Part shown: piece after piece, positions 16,177-24,900 of the stretch
Numbering within the stretch: position 1 is the stretch's first letter
Layout of the letters: each line of letters begins with the position of its first letter
Source: Halorubrum saccharovorum DSM 1137
GTDB lineage: Archaea > Halobacteriota > Halobacteria > Halobacteriales > Haloferacaceae
Direction of reading: 5' to 3'
Length of the DNA: 64,000 nt
Assembly (NCBI RefSeq): GCF_000337915.1
Contig: NZ_AOJE01000043.1
Span: 43,592-107,591 of the forward strand
Notes under the pieces: generated by a model
Told to the model about the DNA's origin: nothing
The model's database searches: none
The model's input: only the letters and a program-made list of their open reading frames with translations
Program-made: the position numbers and the translations under genes

Positions 16177-16400
16177 CCCGAGCAATCACCCTCTGGACCG
16201 AAGCAGCGCTGCTCGTATTAGGAGTCTATGCCGGTGTTGTTGCTGTACTAATGGCTGCAACAACCGTCGCAACTGGAGTCAGTATCATCAGTAACGCAAA
16301 TCGCGTAATGGCTCATGCCGGATGGCTCAAGCGGCTCGCCGGCGTTGTGATGATCATAGCTGGGATCGGTCAACTCTATCTATCAGTTATCGTATACTAA
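15822..16400 (+). pseudogene. Relic of ccdA (cytochrome c biogenesis / thiol transfer protein)
   Basis: From 15822 the sequence encodes a CcdA/DsbD-type membrane protein minus its first 30-40 residues. Four to five helices are visible: GVVAALGVLATFALLGG, then ETLVGGLLIIFGLLVAF, then GFGLFGAGYALAGAGCVAPVF. After a single-base loss at about 16164, the next frame continues with LLAVVARAITLWTEAALLVLG up to TAA 16398-16400. Restoring one T after TTC at 16162-16164 rejoins both parts. It lies 118 bases before cydA. An intact gene would move reducing power across the membrane. Confidence 0.72.
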
Positions 16401-16518
16401 TACGGCGATTGAGGTGTACAAAAAGTACGGTTCTAATAATAGAATACTATTGTGGTGAATGCTCCAAACTGGGAACCGTTGGGCTACTCATAAGCTATTG
16501 TGCCGTAGCGTAGGGCGA

Positions 16519-17967
16519 ATGGGTCCAATCACACTACTGAGTGCCGTCGACCCAGTCTGGGCGACGTTCCTCTCTCCGGAACTCGCGAGTCGGATGCAGT
16601 TCGGATGGACAATCTCCGTTCACATCATCTTCGCGTCCCTTTCGATCGGGCTCGCACCGTTTATTATCTACTTTACTTGGAAAGACGTGCGGACGAACGA
16701 GCAGCGGTATGCGCGATTGCGCTCGTTCTGGGTGAAGGTTTTCGCCGCCGGTTTCGTGATGGGTACAGTCACCGGGATTCCGATGAGTTTCCAGTTCGGC
16801 ACGAACTTCCCACAGTTCGCCGAGGTATCCGGTGAACTGATCGGCGGCCCGCTGGCCTTCGAAGCGAAGATGGCGTTCTTCTTAGAGGCCGTCTTCCTCG
16901 GCGTGTTGCTGTATGGCCGCGACCGTGTTGAGGACCGAACATACCTCATCTCGTCGGTGCTCGTCGGCTTTGGCGCCTGGCTGTCTGGGTTCTGGATCCT
17001 GATCGTCAACGCTTGGATGCAGACCCCACGGGGCTACGAGATGGTCACCCGGAACGGGATGGAAGTCGCCAAACTAACCGATCCGTTCGCCGCGTTCCTC
17101 ACCCCGCGAATGCCCTGGATGTACGTGCATATGATGAACGCGTCGGTGCTCGCGGTCGCACTGCTGGTCGCGGGCGTCTCGGCGTACATCGTCTGGAAAA
17201 AGCCCGACACTGAAGCCTGGAACACCGCACTCAAGCTAGCTGTCGTACTCCTAATCATCTCCGCACCGTTCCAAGCGGTCCACGGCGATGCCTACGGCCG
17301 CCACGTCGAGGACACCCAGCCACAGAAGTTTGCCGCGATGGAGGCTCACTACGAGACGGGGCAGGCCGACCTACACCTGCTCGCGTTTCCGAAGTCACCT
17401 GAGGCACTTACCGACCCGCGAGCCGAGAACCTCGTCACCGTGAGCCTCCCCGCAGTTGGGTCGTTTCTCGCCAGTGGCGGGGACTTCGACGCCGAGGTCA
17501 TCGGACTGAACGAGTACGAGGAGAACCCCCCGGTAGCACTCGTGTTCTGGTCGTTCCGTTTCATGGTCGGGCTCGGGTTCCTGTTCATCGGGCTCGCGCT
17601 CTGGGGCGGGTTCCTCACGTACCGAGGCGGGTTGGCCGACAGCACACGCTACCTGAAGGCGATGATCGCTGCATCGCCGTTCGGCTACGCTGCGTTGCTC
17701 ACCGGCTGGTACGTCACCGAGATCGGCCGGCAGCCGTGGGTCATCCAGGGCGAGCTCAAGACGAGCGAGGCGGTGTCATCGACGCTCACCGGGGCCGAGG
17801 CGACACTGACCCTGGTCGGGTTCGTCGTGCTCTACATCGGGCTGATGCTGACAGCGCTGTACATCCTGAAGTGGCTGGTCCGAGAGGAACTCCGGTCACT
17901 CGGCGTCCGAGAGTCGAATGGCGGCCGCTGGCACGGCCCGATTCCGTGGGTGAGTAGCGATGACTGA
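16519..17967 (+). CDS. cydA: Cytochrome bd-type quinol oxidase subunit I
   Basis: This 482-residue multi-helix protein is the heme-bearing subunit of cytochrome bd oxidase. His35 (TISVHIIF) corresponds to the N-terminal axial heme ligand. The Q-loop lies at about residues 250-320, and the family motif GRQPWVIQG lies near 400. It oxidises quinol and reduces oxygen to water with high affinity. ATG 16519 is chosen over an in-frame upstream start because the MGPITLLSAVDPVWATFLSP start fits subunit I. It overlaps cydB by 8 bases (GATGACTGA). No cydX or cydDC is present in the window. Confidence 0.95.
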   Translation: MGPITLLSAVDPVWATFLSPELASRMQFGWTISVHIIFASLSIGLAPFIIYFTWKDVRTNEQRYARLRSFWVKVFAAGFVMGTVTGIPMSFQFGTNFPQFAEVSGELIGGPLAFEAKMAFFLEAVFLGVLLYGRDRVEDRTYLISSVLVGFGAWLSGFWILIVNAWMQTPRGYEMVTRNGMEVAKLTDPFAAFLTPRMPWMYVHMMNASVLAVALLVAGVSAYIVWKKPDTEAWNTALKLAVVLLIISAPFQAVHGDAYGRHVEDTQPQKFAAMEAHYETGQADLHLLAFPKSPEALTDPRAENLVTVSLPAVGSFLASGGDFDAEVIGLNEYEENPPVALVFWSFRFMVGLGFLFIGLALWGGFLTYRGGLADSTRYLKAMIAASPFGYAALLTGWYVTEIGRQPWVIQGELKTSEAVSSTLTGAEATLTLVGFVVLYIGLMLTALYILKWLVREELRSLGVRESNGGRWHGPIPWVSSDD

Positions 17968-18955
17968 CCCGCTGTTGCCCGTCGACGCGTACCTCGTCGA
18001 ATCGCTGCCGGAGATCTGGTTCGGCGCCGTGCTGTTCGCGTTGGGGATGTACGTCGTCCTCGACGGGTTCGACTTCGGTATCGGGATGCTTTACGCGACC
18101 CGGACGGACGAACGCGAGCGGGAGACGTTCCTGGCGGCGTTCGGACCGGTCTGGGACGCGAACGAGGTGTGGGTCGTCGCCTTCGGGACGATGCTGCTAG
18201 CGGCGTTCCCGCGCGTGTACTCGCGCCTGCTGGCGGACAACTATCTGCTCGCGCTCGGGTTCGTCCTCGCGCTGGTGTTCCGCGGCCTCGGTCCGGAACT
18301 CCGCGAGCAGCGCGACGACGAGCGCTGGAAGCGCTACACCGACTACGCGTTCATCGGCGGGAGCGTGTTCGCGCCGCTCCTGTTGGGGATGCTCGCGGGT
18401 CGCTGGCTGTTCGGCGGAGCGACGCTACCAGTGGCGTTGACTGGCGTCGCCCTAGTCGCCGTCTCGATAGTCACGGGGGCGGCGTTCCTCGCAACCAAGA
18501 CCGAGCCCGGTCTGGCATCGGAACTGCGAGCGTACGGCATCGGTGCGACACTGGCGTACCTTGGCGGTGTGGTCGTGCTGCTGGGAACCGTCGTCCTGAC
18601 CGATGCGGGCGGCGCTGCCGACGCGATGCTCTCGCTGCCCGTCGCTGCAGTCGTCGCTCTCTCGGTCGCCGTCGGGCTGGGCGGGAGCGGACTGGCCAGA
18701 CGCGGTCGGTACCGAGCCTGGCTCGCGAGCGCACTGGCGCTGCCCACACTGTTGACGATCATGGTCGCAATTCTGCTGTACCCGACGATTTATCCGCCGA
18801 CCGGGCTGTTGGTTAGAGAAGCGGTCGTGTCGCCACTAGCGCTGAACCTCGTGACCGTCCTCGGGTTTCCGGTCCTGCTGTTGGTACTGTGGTACTTCAA
18901 GTTCCTCTACGGCGTGTTTAGCGGCCCAATCGAGGGTGAGGGCTACGGGGGGTGA
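17960..18955 (+). CDS. cydB: Cytochrome bd-type quinol oxidase subunit II
   Basis: This 331-residue protein has about eight to nine membrane helices and the family-specific N-terminal segment GMYVVLDGFDFGIGML (about residues 28-43). PVWDANEVWVV follows near 58-68. Subunit II pairs with CydA and supports proton and oxygen pathways. It overlaps the end of cydA, so both form one operon. This terminal oxidase would support growth at low oxygen, a common condition in brine. Confidence 0.95.
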   Translation: MTDPLLPVDAYLVESLPEIWFGAVLFALGMYVVLDGFDFGIGMLYATRTDERERETFLAAFGPVWDANEVWVVAFGTMLLAAFPRVYSRLLADNYLLALGFVLALVFRGLGPELREQRDDERWKRYTDYAFIGGSVFAPLLLGMLAGRWLFGGATLPVALTGVALVAVSIVTGAAFLATKTEPGLASELRAYGIGATLAYLGGVVVLLGTVVLTDAGGAADAMLSLPVAAVVALSVAVGLGGSGLARRGRYRAWLASALALPTLLTIMVAILLYPTIYPPTGLLVREAVVSPLALNLVTVLGFPVLLLVLWYFKFLYGVFSGPIEGEGYGG

Positions 18956-19496
18956 CCCCACCAACGTCTCGTCGTTCCATTCTCCGCTCAGTACTGGGGA
19001 CTCTCCGATCGGGGATGTGTGCGATATGATGGAATCACATCCTCGCGATAGTGTATCACACTCAGTGTCACACATCACCAGTGCCGGCAACTGGAACGCG
19101 ACAGAGCGTATCGGCTTCGGACCGCCGAGGACCGCATTGTGTCGCAGTTTGTCAAGCAGACACTCTAGCTGGAGCCATCGAAGGAAGATAGTTCCATATT
19201 CATGGAGAACGCCGGCCTCAACCCCTGAGACCCGGTTTTGCCACCGTGTCGGGGGATAGGGCAGTTTTGGTGGACTGATCGATGCCATCGAACGAGATCG
19301 CGAAGGGCTCGAACGGGGGCAGCCGTACCGATTCATTCACCTCACCGATGCCGCCCGCAAGCTGTTCGACCAGAATAACTTTTCGAGCCCGACGCATACC
19401 GAGACCTGTTCGCCGAAGTTGTGGTTAGCCGTCGAACGCCGTTTGTTATCCAAGCTTTATGAGTCCGCCCCGCGTATCTACATGTGGTGTGTTTAC
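18956..19496. other. Gene-free stretch with an HTH-protein relic
   Basis: No intact gene. The first 300 bases show nothing recognisable. From about 19262 a coding relic appears (see the pseudogene entry). A TATA-like CTTTATGA at 19455-19462 probably belongs to the CetZ promoter. Confidence 0.5.
19262..19440 (+). pseudogene. C-terminal relic of a haloarchaeal helix-turn-helix protein
   Basis: One frame reads LIDAIERDREGLERGQPYR and then FIHLTDAARKLFDQNNF. A frameshift near 19380 then moves the sense to EPDAYRDLFAEVV. Together these look like the C-terminal wing and tail of a family of haloarchaeal winged-helix proteins that end in LFDxNNxFxxxAYRxLF. The N-terminal half is missing and the frame is broken, so this is a degraded remnant. 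The family call is from memory of such C-termini. Confidence 0.45.
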
Positions 19497-20669
19497 ATGA
19501 AACTCGCATTGATCGGGGTCGGACAGGCGGGCGGGAAGGTGGTCGACGAGTTCTTGGACTACGACGCACGGACGGGCGCAGACATTGTCCGTGGAGCGAT
19601 CGCCGTCAACACGGCCAAAGCGGATCTCCAGGGAATCGACCGCCTCCCGGAGGACCGCCGGATTCTGATCGGGCAGTCGCGAGTGAAGGGCCACGGCGTG
19701 GGGGCGGATAACGAGCTGGGCGCAGAGGTGGCGGAAGAGGACATCGACGAGATCCAAGGGGCGCTCGACTCGGTACCGGTCCACGAGATCGATGCGTTCC
19801 TCGTCGTTGCGGGGCTTGGTGGTGGGACGGGGTCGGGTGGAGCGCCCGTGATCGCTAAGAACCTCAAACGGATCTACACCGAACCTGTGTACGGGCTCGG
19901 CATTCTGCCCGGCAGCGACGAGGGCGGGATCTACACGCTGAACGCCGCTCGATCGCTCAAGACGTTCGTGGATGAGGTTGACAACCTCATGCTGTTCGAC
20001 AACGACGCGTGGCGCAGTTCGGGTGAATCCGTTGAGGAGGGGTTCGACGCGATCAACGAGGAGCTGGTCCAGCGGTTCGGCGTGCTCTTCAGTGCGGGCG
20101 AGATAACCGAGGGAAGCGACATCGCCGAGAGCGTGGTCGACTCCTCGGAGATCATTAACACGCTCAAAGGCGGCGGGATCTCCTCGCTGGGCTACGCCGA
20201 TGTCGAGGTGGACGAACCAGAGCGGAAGGGGTTGCTCTCGCGGCTCCGTGGCGATTCGGATGACGGGATCGACAGTACGGAAGCGACCAACCGGATCACG
20301 AGTCTCGTCCGGAAGGCGACGCTCGGTCGGCTCACGCTGCCCTGTGAGGTGAGCGGGACGGAGCGTGCGTTGCTCGTCGTCGCCGGCCCGCCGGAGTATC
20401 TCAACCGGAAAGGTATCGAGCACGGTCGCAAGTGGCTCGAAGAGCAGACCGGGTCGATGGAGGTCCGAGGTGGTGACTATCCGCGACGCGGTGAGGGAAC
20501 GGTCGCGGCGCTCGTGCTGCTCGGTGGTGTGACGAACGTCCCGCGAGTGAAAGAGCTTCAGCAGGTCGCGATCGAAGCGCAACAGAATCTCGGGGAGATC
20601 ACCGACGAGAGCGAGGACCGTTTTTCGGAGCTGATGGATAGTGACGGGGAGCTGGAATCGCTGTTTTGA
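19497..20669 (+). CDS. cetZ: CetZ tubulin/FtsZ-superfamily cytoskeletal protein
   Basis: This 390-residue GTPase has the tubulin signature GGGTGSG at residues 108-114, an N-terminal Rossmann start MKLALIGVGQAGGKVVDEF and the nucleotide-contacting IAVNTA (about 35-40). The catalytic T7-type region with the NAARSLKTF stretch follows. The shape, length and start are those of haloarchaeal CetZ rather than FtsZ, which has GGGTGTG and a different N-terminus. CetZ proteins control cell shape and rod development for motility in Haloferax. Plasmid-borne CetZ paralogues exist. ATG 19497 is preferred because upstream codons derive from a relic. Confidence 0.88.
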   Translation: MKLALIGVGQAGGKVVDEFLDYDARTGADIVRGAIAVNTAKADLQGIDRLPEDRRILIGQSRVKGHGVGADNELGAEVAEEDIDEIQGALDSVPVHEIDAFLVVAGLGGGTGSGGAPVIAKNLKRIYTEPVYGLGILPGSDEGGIYTLNAARSLKTFVDEVDNLMLFDNDAWRSSGESVEEGFDAINEELVQRFGVLFSAGEITEGSDIAESVVDSSEIINTLKGGGISSLGYADVEVDEPERKGLLSRLRGDSDDGIDSTEATNRITSLVRKATLGRLTLPCEVSGTERALLVVAGPPEYLNRKGIEHGRKWLEEQTGSMEVRGGDYPRRGEGTVAALVLLGGVTNVPRVKELQQVAIEAQQNLGEITDESEDRFSELMDSDGELESLF

Positions 20670-20680
20670 GGGCGGGTAGG

Positions 20681-21889
20681 TTACGTATCAGTGAGCAGCG
20701 AGGCGAGGCGTTCCGGAAGGGCCGCCCGATTTGCCCGCTCGGTCGCAATCGACGCGTCCCCGGTACCGAGCTCTTTGAATCCTGTCCCGGTCGGCACGAG
20801 AACGACATCGTCGTCAGAGCCGATCGCACCGCGTTCCGACAGCCGCGTTGCACCCGCGAGCGACGTCGCCGACGCCGGTTCGACACAGAACCCGCCGTCG
20901 ACGGCGAACTGCCGCTGCGCCGCCCGAATGTCATCATCGCTGACCGACACGACCGAGCCACCGGTGTCGCGAACAGCCGCGAGCGCACGACCACCGCTTG
21001 GGGGGTCCGGGTTCCCAATCGAATGGGCAATCGTCTCGCCGATCTCGTCGTCCGTAAGCGGCGCCGGATCGGCTACGCCGGCGTCGAACGCCCTTGTCAA
21101 CGGATCGGACGTGTCCGTTTGGACGAGGTACAGCCGCGGCGGCTCGTCCAGCGATCCTGCGGCTTCGAGGTCACGAATCCCACGCCATATCCCCGAGGCG
21201 AAGCCCCCAGAACTCGTCGGCAAGACGATCGCGTCGGGCACGTCAGGCGCAAACGCCTCGCAGATCTCGAACAGGGCGGTCTTGTACCCGCTGATCCGTG
21301 ACGGAGCGTCACTGACGAGAATCGAGATCGGGAGCTCCGTCGATAACTCGAGTGCATCGTCATAGAGGGCTCCGTAGTCGCCGTCAACCCGCACGATCGT
21401 CGGGTCATACTGACCGATGAGCTCCAACCTGACCGACGGGATCTCGTCTGGAACGAGTACGACGCACTCGCGATCCAGACCGGCTGCGTGCGCAGCGGTG
21501 CTCATCGCCATGTTGCCGTACGAGACGGTGCCGACGGCGCCGCCGCTCGCTGCAACCGCATGCGGGACCGCCACCGCGCTGCCCCGGTCTTTGTACGAGC
21601 CGGTCGGGTGTTCTCCCTCGTCTTTGACGTACACCTGACAGCCTGCGACAGCGTCGAGTCCCTCGCTTCTGACGAGCGGTGTCCCGCCCGCGGCGCGAGC
21701 GATTCCCTTCGGCCGGTCGATCGGGAGGAGCGGCTCGTAGCGCCACATCCCGTCGTAGTCTCGACATCCGTCCCAGGAGAATGCTGCCGTGTCCGTTTCG
21801 AACCAAACCGGCTCTCCACAGGTACACCGGACACGAGCGGGATCTTCGTACCGGTCACCACACCGGTAACACCGCGACGTCGTAGCCAT
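20681..21889 (-). CDS. Threonine synthase-like PLP-dependent enzyme
   Basis: This 402-residue fold type II PLP enzyme has the Schiff-base lysine in PTGSYKDRG (Lys100) and a phosphate-binding glycine loop (PTSSGGFASG, about residues 228-237). An N-terminal zinc ribbon is formed by C7, C10, C22 and C24. Archaeal threonine synthases convert O-phosphohomoserine to threonine and often carry such a ribbon. Related enzymes include threonine dehydratase and diaminopropionate ammonia-lyase. Haloarchaea usually have several paralogues, so the true substrate is uncertain. It converges on cetZ with an 11-base gap. Confidence 0.78.
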   Translation of the reverse strand: MATTSRCYRCGDRYEDPARVRCTCGEPVWFETDTAAFSWDGCRDYDGMWRYEPLLPIDRPKGIARAAGGTPLVRSEGLDAVAGCQVYVKDEGEHPTGSYKDRGSAVAVPHAVAASGGAVGTVSYGNMAMSTAAHAAGLDRECVVLVPDEIPSVRLELIGQYDPTIVRVDGDYGALYDDALELSTELPISILVSDAPSRISGYKTALFEICEAFAPDVPDAIVLPTSSGGFASGIWRGIRDLEAAGSLDEPPRLYLVQTDTSDPLTRAFDAGVADPAPLTDDEIGETIAHSIGNPDPPSGGRALAAVRDTGGSVVSVSDDDIRAAQRQFAVDGGFCVEPASATSLAGATRLSERGAIGSDDDVVLVPTGTGFKELGTGDASIATERANRAALPERLASLLTDT

Positions 21890-22544
21890 AACGCGTCCTG
21901 GGAGGCCCGGCGACGTATACTCTCCGACCGTGAAATCTCCCCTCCGTCAACCCCATCCGGAGCGAGCGTCCAACAGGGAGCGTCACCAGCGGAATTGGAC
22001 GACATCAGCCGTGAGAGGATTGTCAACATGCCTTTAAGAGCAGTACGCCCGCAGCGAGGACGTTCACGGTAGTCGTCAATCGCCACACAAAATGAAGAGC
22101 GAACTCATCCCCCACCAATACAGCGACTCTCATCGAAGCGATACCGATGCGGAACAAACGCGCCGTGGACTACCGTCCCGCATCGAAGTCGGCGTCGATC
22201 GGGGTTCTAAATGTATATGAATACCAACATTCTCGGAGAGTGTCGAGTATTAAATTTATCAGAGACACTACCTCGAAGACCACAGCGCCCCGGTCTCACG
22301 CTTGCGCACGGACCTCGGTATCAACTAGAGACGTGAGCCTTCTTTAGATACGGGTTTCGCCGAGCGGTGTGCGAAGTGCACCCCGAGGCGAAAAGACGCT
22401 CCGCTACAGGTACTGAATACTGACGAGGTGGCCGCTCCTCACTGAGACTTACAAGGCTAAAACCCCTCTCTGAAGGCCGGAGAGGATGTCAACGATGAGA
22501 TACAGCAGAAGAACTATGTGTTCGTCTCCAGAGATTGTTCTCGT
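21890..22544. other. Gene-free stretch with one stem-loop
   Basis: No convincing gene is seen in about 650 bases. The part next to 21889 should hold the promoter of the threonine-synthase-like gene. CCTCTC (22465-22470) and GAGAGG (22480-22485) form a perfect 6-bp stem with a 9-base loop just upstream of the NTF2-like gene. It could be a terminator, a leader structure or the remains of a transposon end. Confidence 0.35.
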
Positions 22545-22895
22545 ATGAATGAGAGCAAACGCGATCAGCTAATCGACTCCTATTTGAACGGGATGGATCA
22601 CGAGGACAAAGCCCTGCTACGAGACGCCTTCGCCCCGGATATCGTACACGAACACCCCGTCCGCGACGTGAGGGGGATCGAAGATTTCCTCGTATTCAAA
22701 GTCGACGAACAGCCGCCCCAAGAGTCCGAACACAAAGTGAGCCGCCGCATCCACGTTCCGGAAGTGTCCGTGGTCCAAGGGCGAAAAGTCGGAACCGTTG
22801 AGGGGCAACCGGTAGACGTCTCGTTTTGTGATGTCTACGAGTTCAACGCGGACGAGTCGTCGATCACGAAGCTTTCTGTCTACGTGCGAGAGTGA
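22545..22895 (+). CDS. SnoaL/NTF2-fold protein
   Basis: This 116-residue protein is of the NTF2-like (SnoaL) cone fold: an N-terminal helix LIDSYLNGMDHEDKALLRDAF, then VHEHPVRDVRGIEDFLVFK, ending in strands DVYEFNADESSITKLSVYV. NTF2-fold proteins include isomerases, cyclases and ligand-binding adaptors, and most small ones are uncharacterised. The pattern HEHP followed by VRG is typical of SnoaL-like entries. ATG 22545 (MNESKRDQL) fits the fold start. It stands alone, with a mobile-element relic downstream. Confidence 0.65.
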   Translation: MNESKRDQLIDSYLNGMDHEDKALLRDAFAPDIVHEHPVRDVRGIEDFLVFKVDEQPPQESEHKVSRRIHVPEVSVVQGRKVGTVEGQPVDVSFCDVYEFNADESSITKLSVYVRE

Positions 22896-24039
22896 GCTAT
22901 CAGGAGGCAACGTCGATCGGTCTTCGAGGTCAACTGTCGGAGCCCCCTGGCGGTGAAATCAATGAGCCAAGGGAGAACGTCTTGAGGAGAGATGGGCCGA
23001 TCGCTGAGCACGGACGAGTCGGGTAGCCGAGTCCGTTTTCGGACCGTAGCGGACTTTCTCTGTGCTTAACGGGACGACGACGAATACCTCGCCCAGACCG
23101 AGACGGAGACCGACGCAGAGGGGCACCACGAAACCGGCCTCGATCGTGAACGTCGCCGCGGATCGTGTCACTGGTTGCGTCAATGTCCGTCGTATCCCGC
23201 GGCGTGGGTACGCTCCGGTCGTGGTGACTCAAGCACGGTTCCACCAGACGGCGTGGGCTTGCAACCAGCTTCTGCGGTCGATAGATCGATGTGTGTAAAA
23301 CAGTTTGAGAACAGAGAGGTTTCTCGTCTTACCTCACAAGATATACGTTCAACGGGGTTCCTGAAGCCGTGTAGGTGGACGCGGTAGCGGAGGTAGGTTG
23401 ACGCGGTAGCTGAGGGTTTTCGCGTCGGATACCACCGATGAGATCGGTTCGTCATCGGCGAAAAACACGGCGTCAAAGACGCCGTGGTTCTCGGGACACT
23501 CGGTGAGGGATTCTCGTGCGATCGGAATCGCATACGTCTGAAAGAACCGGGAGTGAGGCTTCTATCAGATGTGGGATCAGCCGCGACGTACAGCAAGTAC
23601 TGCTCGTCGGCGATCCGGATCGGTTCTGATCGACCGCACCACGATCCGGCTCTCAGCGTCAGCTGGCTGCAGCTCGGCTTGCAGTACCCAACTGTGAACA
23701 GCGATACGTCTTCGGTTGACACCAAGTGCTCAAAAAAAATAACTGTATTCGAAATTGATGAGATGACGAAATAGTGGCGGATACCTTTTCAATGATCTCG
23801 CGGGGTGCCCGCTCTCGATCCACACTTCCAAGTCAACATCCGCGCGTTGATCGTCGCCGTTTATCCGTCTGAATACGTCTCGTTCGAGGCGGAAGATCCC
23901 TTAGAAAAGGGTAGCACACAGCAAGGATCGAGATCGTCTGAACACGCCAATCGAGTCGAACAACTGCGTGGCCATCAGCATGGAGGTGCGGCGAACCGCC
24001 GGCCAACAGAGTTCAAGATCGATCTGTCGGCACGCGGTG
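22896..24039. other. Gene-free accessory stretch with a transposase relic
   Basis: About 1.1 kb with no intact gene. The middle part holds a decayed IS6-type transposase on the minus strand (separate entry). Flanking parts 22896-23180 and 23760-24039 show no recognisable coding sense in either direction. Confidence 0.5.
23200..23730 (-). pseudogene. Decayed IS6-type transposase, relic A
   Basis: Reading across frames on the minus strand gives pieces of a haloarchaeal IS6-type DDE transposase: IRIADEQYLLYVAADPTSD (the region after the first catalytic Asp), NHGVFDAVFFADDEP (second acidic region), and RNPVERISCEVRRETSLFSN (third, the xVERxFREVKRRTxxFSN block). The LQAHAVWWNRA-like tail appears in another frame. 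Several frameshifts and stops separate them. The DNA near 23693-23706 matches relics B and C in the stretch encoding a V-A-[IV]-H-[SD]-W peptide. Confidence 0.65.
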
Positions 24040-24900
24040 CTATTCGCCGTGCCAGTCGGGATCGCGTCCCTCGAGGAAGGCGTCGATGCCTTCGTTTTTG
24101 TCGTCGGTCGCGAACAGTTGCGCGAACAGGGCAGCCTCGTACGCCAGCCCGTCGTCGAGGTCCATCCGGCCGCTTGCCCGCACCGCATCCTTCGCGAACT
24201 CGAGCGCGACCGGGCTCTTGTCGGCCATCGCGCCGGCCAGTTCGTCTACCCGCTCGTCGAGCGATTCCTCCTCGAGGACTTCGTCGACGAGTCCGATGTC
24301 GCCCGCCTCGGCGGCGTCGATCAGCTCGCCCGAGAGGATAAGCCGCATGGCCTGTCCCTCTCCGACGAGCCGTGGGAGACGCTGGGTACCGCCGCCTCCC
24401 GGAATGATCCCGAGAGAGATTTCGGGCTGACCGAGCTTGGCGTCCTCAGCCGCGAGGCGGACGTCACAGGCCAGCGCGAGTTCGCATCCGCCTCCGAGCG
24501 CGTGTCCGTTAATTCGGGCGATCACCGGAAGCGAGAGATCGGCGACACGCTCGTAGATCCGGGGGCGTTTGCTGGCTTCTCGCTGTTCGAGTGCGTCGCG
24601 CTCACGGAGTTCGGTCACGTCGGCTCCCGAGACGAACGCGCCGCCCGCGTCGTCGCCCGTGAGCACGACGACCCGCGACGACGGGTCCGCCTCCGCGGCG
24701 GCGAGCACGTCGGCCAGGTCCTCGCGGACCGCCGCGTTCAACGCGTTGCGCTCGTCCGGCCGGGAGATCGTCACCGTCGCCACGCCGTCGGCGCGGTCAC
24801 CGACGGCCGCCTCGACCACGTCGGAGTCGGCGGCGACGGCGACGGGGTCGGCGGCGTCCTCAGAACCGGTGGCGTCGCCGGTGTCGCCCGAATCAGACAT
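24040..24900 (-). CDS. Enoyl-CoA hydratase/isomerase family protein (paralogue 1)
   Basis: This 286-residue crotonase-fold protein has an acidic 30-residue N-terminal extension, the oxyanion-hole segments GAFVSGADVTEL and GHALGGGCELALACD, and PEISLGIIPGGGGTQRLPRLVG. Both catalytic-type glutamates of true hydratases are visible (QPEISLG and the preceding helix). It probably hydrates 2-enoyl-CoA esters. ATG 24900 overlaps the stop of the upstream 3-hydroxyacyl-CoA dehydrogenase gene by 8 bases (ATGTCTGA), so the two consecutive beta-oxidation steps are translationally coupled. It resembles PaaF-type hydratases; substrate inferred. Confidence 0.87.
   Translation of the reverse strand: MSDSGDTGDATGSEDAADPVAVAADSDVVEAAVGDRADGVATVTISRPDERNALNAAVREDLADVLAAAEADPSSRVVVLTGDDAGGAFVSGADVTELRERDALEQREASKRPRIYERVADLSLPVIARINGHALGGGCELALACDVRLAAEDAKLGQPEISLGIIPGGGGTQRLPRLVGEGQAMRLILSGELIDAAEAGDIGLVDEVLEEESLDERVDELAGAMADKSPVALEFAKDAVRASGRMDLDDGLAYEAALFAQLFATDDKNEGIDAFLEGRDPDWHGE

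Noticed and set aside
22465..22485. End of an IS200/IS605-type element
   Set aside because: There is only a 6-bp stem-loop and no TnpA or TnpB coding sense nearby, so the stem-loop alone does not support a transposon call.
23800..24341. A 178-codon plus-strand frame opposite the end of enoyl-CoA hydratase paralogue 1
   Set aside because: Arginine-rich antisense composition. The hydratase on the other strand is clear.
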